Position numbers and translations under genes: made by a program. This document shows positions 17,265 through 28,870 of a stretch of DNA of 64,000 nt, in pieces. The DNA lies in assembly GCA_964017065.1 (NCBI GenBank), contig OZ024783.1, positions 4,533,399-4,597,398 of the forward strand, in the 5' to 3' direction. Under the pieces are notes generated by a model that ran no database searches, was not told the origin of the DNA, and saw only the letters and a list, made by a program, of their open reading frames with translations. The stretch comes from Haliclona indistincta (Eukaryota > Porifera > Demospongiae > Haplosclerida > Chalinidae). Each line of letters opens with the position of its first letter. The first letter of the stretch is position 1.

Positions 17265-17387
17265 CTCAGCAGACAGCTTTACCGTAGCGAAAGAAAAATT
17301 ACAAACCACCGACCTTCAAATAACTCAGTTGAAGGCGGTTTCGGATGTTTCGTTTTCCTAGAATCCGTGATTATTATAGCCTATAAG

Positions 17388-17455
17388 ATTGTGTCTATTG
17401 ACACCAATTCGATAACGGCCACCAAACTTTGCCTTTGACACTAACCTAAACCATT
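17388..17455 (+). repeat. Dispersed repeat, copy 1 (TGTCTATTGACACCAAT)
   Basis: About 65 bases shared with 20567-20636, including GTGTCTATTGACACCAAT and GGCCACCAAA with ACACCAACCTAA-type spacing. Class unknown. Confidence 0.6.
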
Positions 17456-17500
17456 GGTGTCAACTACAAAGGCAGCATTAACTGGTCAGCAGGTTAATTC

Positions 17501-17612
17501 CGGTGGCTCAGCAGTTTATCATTTGTACCGTGGCGGCGCCGGCTAATAATGCAATCGTTCGGGGTTCGATTCTCGCTATAAGCATGTTTTTTGTTGTTGT
17601 TGTTTTTTGCAA
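17501..17612 (+). mobile_element. tRNA-derived SINE-like element
   Basis: An A box TGGCTCAGCAG (17505-17515) and B box GGTTCGATTCT (17564-17574) fit the RNA polymerase III consensus with tRNA-like spacing, followed by a TTG-rich tail (TTTTTTGTTGTTGTTG). The intervening sequence does not fold obviously as an intact tRNA. Confidence 0.5.
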
Positions 17613-17733
17613 AAAACTTCAGTTTTTAGCTACAATGTGATATGACCTCTCACAAAATTAATAGGCCATTCCTACTAAGAGCCTAAAGAATTTAATTAGC
17701 GATATTGGCTAGCGTAATTGGCTTCCGGACTAG

Positions 17734-18351
17734 CTGGGGTTTGAGATGATTACGTAAGCGCTAAGATTAATACACGAATTTATATGGGGCTTATGGGAGA
17801 GATCGCGATACTTTCGACATCTTTGTAGTGCTCTCCGTAAACTTGACAACCGCGTGGTCTTGCTGCTTGTGTTCCTCTGCCTTCGCTCTGTCGAACGCAA
17901 AAGACTACGCCGTGCACTGGCAACAACGTTTTGGAGAAACAGGCGCGCAAAGAAGGCCTACTCGCACTATAGAACAAGCTAACAAAGGACACAGTCTCCA
18001 CAGTTCAAGTAACCACGGGCAGCAGTACCTGCACGCAGTATACTTTTACAGTATCCAGCGTTACAAAATTGTTTCTCTCCAGAAAAATGCCCAACATCAT
18101 GCAAGCTTGCCATACTTAGCGTAACTTGGGCCTGTTTGCGCGCCCGTTTCTCCAAAACGATGTTGCCAATGCACGCGTAGTCTTTTGCGTTCGACAGAGC
18201 GAAGGTAGAGGAACCCAAGCAGCAAGACCACGTGGTTGTCAAGTTTACGGAGAGCACTACAAAGATGTCGAAAGTATCGCGATCTCTCCCATAAGCCCCA
18301 TATAAATTCGTGTATTAATGTTAGCGCTTACGTAATCATCTCACACCCCAG
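17734..18351. mobile_element. Non-autonomous element with about 228-bp inverted arms
   Basis: Starts CTGGGGTTTGAGATGATTAC and ends with the inverse GTAATCATCTCACACCCCAG. The arms (about 17734-17961 and 18124-18351) match over nearly their whole length, leaving a central segment of about 160 bases. Mirror-image reading frames in the arms are by-products of the inverted repeat. No clear target duplication. Confidence 0.75.
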
Positions 18352-21300
18352 TGCTGTGGCCAGCAGAGCGGTGTGCCCACGCATACTTTGCTCTTACTGG
18401 GAATGGCCTATTGCAACAAAAATCATTTCACTTGTTTTGTACACTTGTTAGCATGCTCTTCAACATAATTATAAAAATCCTAAGAAATTCTATGAGGGAA
18501 AGTCTTGAAATTACATTTTTACAGGTGCTATAAAGTTAATTATTTTATTACTAATTATTCGTCTTTGATATTTTAAAAATGATGTCATCACTGGATGTCA
18601 ATAGGAAAATTATTACTAGTTTTCATTCAACACTAGCCACTATAAGTACCATATCATCTGCTTGCTATGAAGCTAAGGCTAATTAGCATGATAGAACCCT
18701 CCTGGAGAGACAAAATTAATAATATTGTGAAACCATGCAACCAATTTTTATCCATCAATTGTGTTTGTACTAGATATATAGCAACTGGTGAGTACTTCCT
18801 CTCATTATGGAATGGGAGGTGCATGTCTAGCTATTGTAGGCTCTTGCTAGTAGTCCAAGGGCACTAGCTGTTGGGTTACCTAAGACACTATAACAAATTA
18901 ATGTCTGAGGGTTCCTAATCAAACATACAGAAATGTCTGTCTTGAAACACAAATTCGAATTTGTGTCTAGAAACAAACAAATAGCTAGCTTTGTTTGACA
19001 GGAATCTTGTGACTCTAAACCTCAAGTATATATACTACTAATAATTATTATAGTACATACGTTCTGATAGCGTATGGTAGCACTAGGGCACTTCCTACGT
19101 CTGCCACACATCATGTCAATGCACTGAATACAAACTATAGAGCTGAATTGAGATGTCTACAACCTGTCACCACAAATGGCAAATAGATTTACATGCCAAG
19201 AACAAGTCACCACCAATGGCAAATACAAGCCAAGAACAAAGACGTCTACAACCTGTCACCACCAATGGCAAATGGATCTATACATGCCAAGAAAATAAAC
19301 CAATGTATGTTGTGCTCAGTAAAGAACTGATGAGACATACCATGCATGAATTAAGGAGATGTATAATAATTTTATTATCAAGAGTGTGCTACTTACCAGG
19401 AGCTACCCTTCATCTCCTTGCATTAGAAGATTTATAGGCTTGCTCATGCCATTCTTATGCACGAGTGCACTTTTGAATTGGGATGTGACACAATTATTTG
19501 ACATCTATGTATACCTTCTGAGAGTATTTCATGAGTCTTACGTGTGTGTGTGTGTCAAACACTGTAAGACTCTATGATGCTTTTGTCTAGAAGCCAGTGA
19601 GACTTGCAACAGATCAGATTCATTTCAGTGTAACAATATACATGGATGTAGACATTACAAACTCATGCTCCATAATATTTACCATGTGCCTTCAATTATC
19701 AGGAAAATGCAGTACTACGAGACAAAGTTGAGGCGAACATTCACTTGGTAGCACTACAGCTTGATCTAGTCAACCTACATTAAGTAATACTTAAACAATT
19801 ATGCGTTAAAATACATGCATTTTTATTTAGCCATGCACTGAGTATTTTATGAATACTCGCGTTTGTATTTGACCAAAGTCTGCTGCAAGATGCTACATGC
19901 CCACCAGCAAACTTGTGAAAGTCAAATACCATTATACATTAGGCCTGCTTTATGCCAATATCTGACTGTACATAAGCACTCAACTTGCTTGAAGATAAAC
20001 TAGAAGATTTGGACACATTACAAGATCAAACACAGTTATTATTACATTGTTTTCAAAGAGCACATTCTAGTCTAGAAAATGGATAAAATTGTATATTTTG
20101 TGTCATAACTTATCTATTAAATTTCCAAGAAAATTTTAGTTAAACAAACATCCCGCCCTGTCTTCCCTGTTCTGACTATGAATTTTTTAAATGTAGTTGT
20201 TTGTCTGATAGCGTTCTAAGAAAGAATCCTTGCAAGGCAGTGGAAAGGAGCTCTTCTAAGAAAAGAATCCTTACAATGCAGTGGAAAGGGGCTCAGAAGT
20301 TCATGAGTTTTCATAGAGGTTCAAGGCAGTACTAGCTCTATACATGTCATACTGCTTTTACACAGCATGATAATTTATTATTAAAACTAAAGTTTTTTGT
20401 GCTGAAAAGAAGACAATCTGACCGTCATTCATTAGTGCCTTTCAAGTGCTTACTTGCATGCAGAGTCTCAGGACCAGTTTAATTTACACCTCGATGAAAA
20501 GATAGCATTCCTAGAAATGTTCTACTATGAATCGAGTTTGGGTAGCAAACTTAGAAATAAGGCTGTGTCTATTGACACCAATCGTTCGTGTCAATAATGG
20601 CCACCAAAACGCTATTGACACCAACCTAACCCTATAAAACCTTCTCCTAACTGCACAAAGTTTGAATGGTCGTCATAAACTGGGCCTTCGGCCCTTGGTA
20701 AGTCTAATAGTCCATTAAATTTATTAAAAATATTATTGGGTGAACCTCACACTAATTGCAACAAAAACAAAACTTAGCTGCATTTGCTTCCTTAACATAA
20801 TTATCCACATTCAATGACAAAAAGTCCTAAGGAATCTCATGAGGGGAAATGTGTGAAAATCACATTTACAATTTGACACTTAATAATCTTAAGTAATTGT
20901 ATTTAAACAAGCCGGTTTATAGCTTATAGTTATTTTAACCCAATGTAACAGTATTTAATAGAAAACTCTTTTCCTTGGCTACCTTTTGAGAGTAATACTG
21001 AACAACTGTCTGAGACTATGTATTCAAGTTCATGCATGGGTTCACAATAAAGCATTAATTTTATTTAGCACCCATTATAATTATAACAATTAAAATTTAA
21101 AACACATAAAATAGAGGTAAAATTATCTTTGTGTCATAATCTATGATTGACACAAGAACACAAAGCATGCTGGCGGCATACGTACCATTAATGGCTCTAG
21201 TCCACTTCACTTTGCTTCTGTACCGTGGCAGTGTGGGTAGCACATGTCTTGGATACAATTGTATCACCAAGAATTCGTTACCCAACTCTTGCAGTGACAG

Positions 21301-21495
21301 CTATGATCATTACAAGTTGCATGATTAGTTGAGTATAAGGTAGAATACCTCCAGTATGCAACACCCCGTTCTCATTATTATTTAGCGCATGCGCACAATA
21401 CACTGGCAAGTCGTGTAATAATACTTAATTACAATAAGGACTGGATTCACCCAATTGTCGGTTGCTTGCTCAAGTTCAGCACACGATCGCCGACC
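18352..21495. other. Intergenic region with small tandem duplications
   Basis: AT-rich, with no convincing coding exon. An imperfect repeat of about 90 bases (ACCTGTCACCACCAATGG units) lies at 19155-19285. A roughly 50-base duplication (TCTAAGAAAGAATCCTT...CAGTGGAAAGG) lies at 20213-20293. The second copy of the TGTCTATTGACACCAAT repeat is at 20567-20636. The last few hundred bases should contain the promoter of the following gene. Confidence 0.6.
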
Positions 21496-23229
21496 ATGGC
21501 AGTAGCGAAACATGAAATGAGGCAGATCACACTATCTAGATCGCTTCAGGACCGTGCGACTAAGTCGTTTACTCCGCCGCAAAGCCGATCATTGCCGGCG
21601 TCCAGCCGGCGACCAATCAGAATGATGGATGTTGCGACTGCTACTCAAGATAATAGTACGAAGGTGTCCGCTCCGAAGGAGATTAGTATCCCGCGAGAAA
21701 CTGAGTCTGTTGACATTGACGTTGAGCCTGACTCGGAGGAGAATGCCGCTGAGTCCGCGCCCCCAGAACCGAAAGAGCTAGACCTGAAAAGTAGCTGGTT
21801 GCAGCGTCGATACGTGACTCTTTGTGAAAACATCCATCAGTCGGAAGATTTGAAGACAAAGACAAAGGCCGAAAAATGCACCAATTTCTGTTGTCGTGCG
21901 TACGATTCCTGTTCCTGCAAACGTGCTTACGAAAGTCCGAAAATGACGTCGGAACTGACGAAATCGCGTACGTTCGGATTCCAGAGCGTTGTTGACACCG
22001 TTGGAAGTGACATATTTACAGCTTCGCCAGTTGGATCTATTGTCAGAGAGTTTGTGGTCTATAGCGGATTCTTGTTAATACTTGTTTTGTGGATTACTAT
22101 CATTGTGGGTTACGCATCTGACAGGAGCAAGAACATCGTAGATGAAACTTTTCAGATTTTCCAACTTGTTTTGAGTTCGATAGGTGTCCTTCTCGCAAGT
22201 TTAGATCTTGCACACCACCTGGTCAGGCATAACTGCAAAACATGCAGGAAAAAAACCGTTGAAGTTGAATGGTACAATAACACTCCAAACATTTTTCTTT
22301 TACCAAAAGCGGATGGGGAAGGCAAGTGCTGTCGGACTGGCTGTGCATACGAGAGAGTTGACATCATACGCTTCTTTGTCACTCCAATAATAACATATCC
22401 ACTACTTCTTTTGAGCATGTTTGAGATGCTGTCTAGGTTGATTCTTTGTCGAACTGACGTCCCAAGTTCTCTCTCGCTTGCACTCAGCATTGTTATCCAA
22501 TTCAGCCTAGTGTACCTAGTGCGAATATTCATCTTTGCTGGAACAATTTACTCCATCCAAAAGGTACGAACAGGAGGTAAAAGTCGAAAAGATTTAAGGA
22601 AGAGGTCTATTTTTCAGCATTATTTTGTAGTCAATGCTATATGGCAAATGTTCGTTGAGCTCCTTTTGATAGCTACTATTGGTGTGCGTTTCTATTATGA
22701 CTATCAAGCATTTTCAACCGATATATTTGTTCGACGACCGACTCTCTTCTTGCCAACAGGTCAGCTTTGGTACATGATGGTGTTTGGATATTTTGCCTCA
22801 CCCATAGGAATGGTGCTATTCTTTCTCTCTCACTACTACTGGTCCCAGAAATTCTTCATAAAGTTCTTTGTAGATGCTCTTTATGTGCTTAAAGAAAAGG
22901 CTTATAAGGAAAGTGCTTACAAAGATGATTTAAACGCATCGTCTGAGTTAAATCCATCATCTGAACTTGATAGCATGGAAAAAATAAGCTCTGGACGAAA
23001 ACTCATATATCCCTTTTTAAGTCCAGCTATTATCTTTCTTTGCATTGCCTACTGCTTCTCCTTGATTGGGTTTGCTGTATGTACTCTTCTTCATAGTCCA
23101 GCACATGGTAGCAATGCTATCATTGGCTTTTATGCTGCAGCAACTGTGGTTACAATATTAACAAACCTATACCCTTGTATCATAGCAGGATTGTGGATAC
23201 CTGTTATTATAGTGAATTTCTTATGGTAG
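21496..23229 (+). CDS. Multi-pass membrane protein, 577 residues, no recognised family
   Basis: One exon. I chose the ATG at 21496 (MAVAKHEMRQITLSRSLQDR); the longer frame begins with TTG. Residues 1-180 are hydrophilic, S/T/P-rich and then acidic, with a Cys cluster (CTNFCCRAYDSCSCKR). About eight hydrophobic segments follow, including FLLILVLWITIIVGYA, YPLLLLSMFEMLSRLIL, VIQFSLVYLVRIFIFAG, YFASPIGMVLFFLSHYYW and VVTILTNLYPCIIAGLW. The protein ends just after the last segment. The composition suggests a transporter, channel-like or receptor-like protein, but I recognise no signature. It lies about 4.2 kb from the oppositely oriented oxidase, also intronless. Confidence 0.8.
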   Translation: MAVAKHEMRQITLSRSLQDRATKSFTPPQSRSLPASSRRPIRMMDVATATQDNSTKVSAPKEISIPRETESVDIDVEPDSEENAAESAPPEPKELDLKSSWLQRRYVTLCENIHQSEDLKTKTKAEKCTNFCCRAYDSCSCKRAYESPKMTSELTKSRTFGFQSVVDTVGSDIFTASPVGSIVREFVVYSGFLLILVLWITIIVGYASDRSKNIVDETFQIFQLVLSSIGVLLASLDLAHHLVRHNCKTCRKKTVEVEWYNNTPNIFLLPKADGEGKCCRTGCAYERVDIIRFFVTPIITYPLLLLSMFEMLSRLILCRTDVPSSLSLALSIVIQFSLVYLVRIFIFAGTIYSIQKVRTGGKSRKDLRKRSIFQHYFVVNAIWQMFVELLLIATIGVRFYYDYQAFSTDIFVRRPTLFLPTGQLWYMMVFGYFASPIGMVLFFLSHYYWSQKFFIKFFVDALYVLKEKAYKESAYKDDLNASSELNPSSELDSMEKISSGRKLIYPFLSPAIIFLCIAYCFSLIGFAVCTLLHSPAHGSNAIIGFYAAATVVTILTNLYPCIIAGLWIPVIIVNFLW

Positions 23230-23944
23230 ACAGTAATGAGTTATTTTTGGTGGGGTGGAGTGGGATTGTAATTATGTCTAGAGACTTGAAAGGAAAAATT
23301 GGACAGAGAGAGAGAAGACTTAATAGAAGAGTCAAGAGAGTTCCACAGAAGAATTGTAGAGGGAAAATAGGATTTAGAGAAGGAACTATGGAACGGGAAA
23401 AATAGGAAGGAAGTTATTAGGTTCATAGGAGCGAATGGGGTAGGAAGGACGGGGGTACTTTATTAGAATAGAGGAGCAAGGAAAGTCAGAAGGGTAGTGG
23501 GATATTTGAAGAGAGATTTAAGACTGGAAATTTTGCGGCGAGAGAAGAACCTAGAAATGTGATGAGAAGAAGTACATGTAATAGAGGGAATAGAGTCGGA
23601 ATTGAATTTTGAAGCACTGGCAAGATTTTAAGCAAAGCCTGAGACTAGACAGATTCAAGTTTAGAAGAGAGTGAAGGGGAGCAGTGTTCGAGAATTGGAC
23701 GGACTAATATAAAATATAAACGAATAAAAGAAGAGGAAGAAGAAAACGATAAAAATGTCTGAAAATTAAACGTAATACACATGTACTTTACGGGACTTTT
23801 TACAAATGTGAGAAATGTGCATGGATGGAGAGGGAAAGAGACGGAGTGAGAAAAACACCAAGATACTTAAAGAAATAAACACGATCAATAGGGGAGTCAG
23901 AGATAAGCAGAGGAGGGAGAGAATTAATAAAAGAGTTAGACCGC
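23230..23944. other. Purine-rich intergenic region
   Basis: About 700 bases rich in GA and AGGAAG words on the plus strand. No coding signal or repeat structure I can support. Confidence 0.5.
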
Positions 23945-24875
23945 ATACATCGGTCCGTTAGTCTGCAGCCGATTAATCCGAGGATTAATCGTCTAAACAG
24001 ACCACGCCTACATTATTTTAAAGACAAAAATAATGGTCACTGGCTATGAAAGTCTATCTCGATTAGCTACAGTCAAACCAGTCGTTTTAACCTCGTCTAT
24101 TGTGGCTGTTAAAGGCAACTGAGTGACCGTACGTGTTCTGTCTGTGACGTCGGCGCGTTTCAAGTGTCGCTACAGCGATGGCTCAAATGTACTCACCAGA
24201 GGTAGCGAGACTGAAGTCTCGTCTAGGAGACCAGGCTCTGTCAGATCATGTGATTAGAATGTTTCTCATACAGGTACAGTATTATAGACACTCCAGATAG
24301 TGTACTGATGCCCTCACACCCATTTATCTTGCCTCTCCCTTTCTCCTCCTCTCTCTTCTCTTCATCTTTCCCCTCTGTCTCTCTCTTCCTTTGCTTCCTT
24401 CTTTCTCTTGCTCTCCTTTTTAACTTTCCTCTTCATGTTTTTTCTTTTTCTCTCTCCCTCTCCTTCCTCCCTTTATCACTCCCCTTGCCCTTCCCTCCCT
24501 CCCTCCCCCTGCCCTCCCTCCCTCCCCCTGCCCTCCCCCCCTCCCCTGCCCTCTCTCCCTCCTCTCTCCTGCCCTCCCTCCCTCCCCCTGCCCTCCCTCC
24601 CCCCGCCCTCTCTCCCTCCCTTCCTCCCTCCCTCAGAATAATGGTAATGAGGAGAGGACGTTCCAAGCTCTCAGTAGTCAAGGATGGAGTTAGCCTCATC
24701 TACCAGACACCATGGAGTCAGCTGGTCTATTATCCAATCAGCCTCCTCCCATCCACCACTCGTCTGCTGCCAGTCGGTACGAGGACACATTGCGAGCTGA
24801 ACCACCTAGACACCATCCAGTAGCAGTCATGGGTTCACCTGGTGGATATCCTGTAGCTACCCCTCGTAGAACAAA
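23945..24875 (+). pseudogene. Orphan first two exons of an unrecognised gene, copy C
   Basis: Exon 1 (24178-24273) is identical in translation to copy B. Exon 2 (24637-24875) keeps the 10 bases missing in copy B and reads NNGNEERTFQALSSQGWS, then meets an in-frame TAG before continuing in the same frame through DTMESAGLLSNQPPPIHHSS to a GT donor. So either both copies are dead, the exon uses another splice site, or translation of the second part starts at the internal ATG. The proline-rich style resembles the exon at 35258-35639, which could belong to the same ancestral gene, but the splice phases do not fit. Confidence 0.55.
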
Positions 24876-24981
24876 GTGAGTCAGACAGAGAGAGAGGGAG
24901 AGAGAGAGAGAGGGAGGGAGGGAGGGAGAGGGAGAGAGAGATAAAAAGAGGAGAGTAAGAGTTGATGGTCGAGTTTCTTAC

Positions 24982-25174
24982 TTGCCCAGTGAAAATAGAC
25001 TATTTTTGAATTTATGATACGGTATAGTCGCCTGTTGATACAGTAGAGAGGAAGGAAGAAGAACTGAATTACATTGAGGACGACTCCACTCGCCAGAAAG
25101 CTGAACACAAAGAGGAGAACGACCAATTTTTTCAGCCAACTTGCCGTGAAAGAAGCGACAGCTGAGAGCACCAT
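24982..25174 (-). pseudogene. Orphan exon 1 of AGPAT3/4-like acyltransferase, copy C
   Basis: Same exon as 7322-7511 with one extra leucine codon (LLFVF in place of LFVF). Ends in a GT donor. No further acyltransferase exons are found on the minus strand below it. Confidence 0.7.
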
Positions 25175-25456
25175 AGCTCACAATCTGGCTCGAAATTTTT
25201 AGATCTTCTACTTAGCGATCCAACTGCTTCAGTAACTCCAGTTTTCACAACTGGCGCGTTCCTTCGGACCAGAAAGGTCGCTATCCAGCAACCTTATCAA
25301 AGTGGGCGTGACCAAACACACGTGGAAAAGCCCGCCCCGCCCCTTTATAGAATCCAGGCAAGTGGGCGTGTTTAGCACGTGTTGTCAATGTGGCTTCCAC
25401 GTCTGTTGTCCCTTTGTCGTAATCGGTTTGTGTCGTCTTCTTCGTCTCGGTTAACA
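25175..25456. promoter_or_regulatory. Divergent promoter before YARS1 copy 3
   Basis: Nearly identical to 7512-7793, with the same GC box and GTGGGCGTG motifs. Confidence 0.6.
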
Positions 25457-26232
25457 ATGGCTGGCAAAACATTTGAACACTGCTTCGATAAGGATCCCAG
25501 CACGCTGTCGTTTGAAGAGAAGAAGTTTCTGATCACAAGAAGTCTCCAGGCAAGCAGAGAAGAAGAGAAGAGAATAGATAGTGTGTGTCTGTGAGGGAAA
25601 GAACGTGTGTGTGAGTGGGTGAATGGATGAGTGAGTGAGTGAGTGAGTGAGTGAGTGAGTGAGTGAGTGAGTGAGTGAGCAAGTTAGTGAGTGAGTGTGT
25701 GAGTGAGTGTGTGAGTGAGTGAGTGAGTGAGTGAGTGAGTGGGTTAGTGAGTGAGTGAGTGAGTGAGTGAGTGAGTGAGCAAGTTAGTGAGTGAGTGGGT
25801 CAGTGAGTGAGTGAGTGAATAAAATGTATGACTCACCACTCCAGGAAGTGCTCGGTGAGGACACACTGTGTTCTATTCTCAAGGAACGTCCTATCAGTAT
25901 CTACTGGGGCACAGCCACTACCGGTAAACCACATATTGCCTACTATGTGGGCGTCACCAAACTTGCTGATTTTTTTGAGAGCGGGATGTGAGGTTAGCAT
26001 AAAATTTTTAGTTTATCTAAAATTGCATAAAGACTAAAGTTAATTTTTGTGCATTTGTGTTTTAGCTCGAGTTTTTTGTTGTAGGTTACAGTGTTGCTGG
26101 CTGATTTGCATGGTTACCTTGACAACCAGAAGGCACCATGGGAGCTACTAGCACTGCGTGTGGACTATTACAAATTCATAATCGAGGTGTGTTGCTTAAA
26201 CATGCTACTCAAGTGCTTTATTGAACTATAAG

Positions 26233-26490
26233 CAGGGCCTCAAATTAACATAATTATTTTCAAAATTAATTAGCCAGCAGGGCTAGTACAATCAAATTGA
26301 ACTAGCCCAAAACAGTTTTTACCAGCCCAATAAAACGAATTAAGCTAATTTTAAGCATCAATGAACTTGTTCCAGTCAAATTCTGCAGTAAGTCTACAAG
26401 TATCTCTAGCCAGCTGGGCTACCAACCTTACTGCCCAAGCTATATTTTACTAGCCTCGGGCTAGCGGCCTAGTGCTAATTTGAAGCCCTG
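26233..26490. mobile_element. hAT-type MITE in YARS1 intron 3 (copy 3)
   Basis: Begins CAGGGCCTCAAATTAACA and ends GCTAATTTGAAGCCCTG, flanked on both sides by ACTATAAG (26225-26232, 26491-26498). CAGGG ends and an 8-base duplication are hAT hallmarks. Same insertion as in copy 2. Confidence 0.85.
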
Positions 26491-26516
26491 ACTATAAGCT
26501 ATGTAATGGTACCTAC

Positions 26517-27109
26517 TAGCCTCGTACCCAGGCTCTCTGGCGGAGATTTAATTATGCGTGGGTGGTGACGTGTTAACGCCCACCGAGATATCGTTATGAC
26601 GTCTTTGTTTACAACATGGCTGCGCCTTCACTCCACTGATCGAGCGTCTGCGTCTCCCACAAGCCTGACCTTGCCTACCATAAGAGCGCATCAAGTGGGA
26701 CAATGCCTGCACAAAGCATATGACCCGTGTAGCTCCACGAGGTGCGTTCCAGTTTATCAAGACTAAGGTATAGCCTCGTACGTCCACGTGCCGTGCCTGG
26801 TAGACTTGTTCTAGCGTGCGAGCAACTCTCTCCAGTTGTCTGCTCTCTTAACAGCCTAAAAACTATCTGGAACACGCCGCAAATTTACATAGCCAACAGC
26901 ATAGCCATAGTGCACGATCAGAAACAGTCAATCCGTAAACGTGACGCAAAGTAACACAATATAGTGAACTAAAATATACGGATTCATGGAATTCCATGAA
27001 TCGTCTGCGCATGTGCGAATCAGTGGATACCAGGCTCTCAATCGCCACCCCCGCATTTCAACACCCACGCATAAGTAAATCTCCGCCAGAGAGCCTGGGT
27101 ACGAGGCTA
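26517..27109. mobile_element. MITE with 9-bp target duplication (Mutator-like) in YARS1 intron 3 (copy 3)
   Basis: Inverted ends of about 48 bases starting TAGCCTCGTACCCAGGCTCT. Flanked by GGTACCTAC at 26508-26516 and 27110-27118. Copy 1 has the uninterrupted site ATGGTACCTACATG near 727. No ORF. Confidence 0.87.
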
Positions 27110-27216
27110 GGTACCTACATGTTGTGATCTATCACACTAGAAACATTATCTTAAGTTACATGAATAGTGAAACCAACTTATAGCAGTCCAGTATCTCCTA
27201 TCACTTGCACTATCTC

Positions 27217-27576
<360 letters not shown>

Positions 27577-27937
27577 AGCATGTTAGAGTCTATCGGCGTC
27601 CCTCTGGATAAACTAAAATTTGTACGAGGCACTGAATATCAGCTAAGCAGGTCTGGATAATAACCAGTCAATCCAGTTTAAATAACTTGTTTTTGTCCCA
27701 TCTAGAGAATACACGCTGGACGTGTATCGAATGGCATCAGTGGTCACTGAGGTACAGTGGAATCTCTCTTGTTAGCTAATGTTATCTTTGTTTTCTCCAG
27801 CATGATGCTCAGAAAGCAGGGGCTGAGGTCGTGAAGCAAGTCAGAAACCCTCTTCTCAGCGGACTGCTTTATCCTGGACTACAGGTGGGTGTGACGAGTA
27901 GGTGTGGTTTAAGATAGTTGATGTTTCCATGCCCTAG

Positions 27938-28108
<171 letters not shown>

Positions 28109-28364
28109 TGAACCCTATGGGTGAGTGATGACGTCATGTGACAATGTGCTGTAAATTGTAGATTTATTACGTCGTAATAGTTCCCGGTCTAACTGGCGGT
28201 AAAATGAGTGCATCTGACCCGGTGAGTTTAAGTGTGTGCATGCATAGGTCAGTGTGCGGGATAGGGGGCTGCCCACACCTGCAGTGGGAGGCATTGTTAG
28301 TACTCCTATAGCCCAGGCTCTTAGGAGTTACATTAAATTTTGATTTAATTTTAATACTAAAATC

Positions 28365-28870
28365 TGCTTAGTGCACAGGTGTCCTGGCTCTACCAGTGAC
28401 CCTCTGTGGGGCAGCTAGACACTGCTTAGTGCACAGGTGTCCTGGCTCTACCAGTGACCCTCTGTAAGGCAGCTAGACACTGCTTAGTGCACAGGTGTCG
28501 TGGCTCTACCAGTGACCCTCTGTGGGGCAGCTAGACACTGCTTAGTGCACAGGTGTCCTGGCTCTACCAGTGACCCTCTGTGAGCCAGCTAGACACTGCT
28601 TAGTGCACAGGTGTCCTGACTCTACCAGTGACCCTCTGTGAGGCAGCTAGACACTGCTTAGTGCACAGGTGTCCTGGCTCTACCAGTGACCCTCTGTGAG
28701 GCAGCTAGACACTGCTTAGTGCACAGGTGTCCTGACTCTACCAGTGACCCTCTGTGAGGCAGCTAGACACTGCTTAGTGCACAGGTGTCCTGGCTCTACC
28801 AGTGACCCTCTGTGGAGCAGCTAGACACTGCTTAGTGCACAGGTGTCCTGGCTCTACCAGTGACCCCTAG
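28365..28870 (+). repeat. 58-bp minisatellite in YARS1 intron 9, copy 3 (9 units)
   Basis: Nine tandem units with few differences (TGTGGGGCAG, TGTAAGGCAG and TGTGAGGCAG variants), against three units in copies 1 and 2. Confidence 0.9.

Noticed and set aside
17501..17612. A functional tRNA gene
   Set aside because: A and B boxes are present but the stems do not pair convincingly and a TTG-rich tail follows, which fits a SINE better.
17780..18257. Mirror-image open frames in both orientations
   Set aside because: They are the two arms of a long inverted repeat read on opposite strands.
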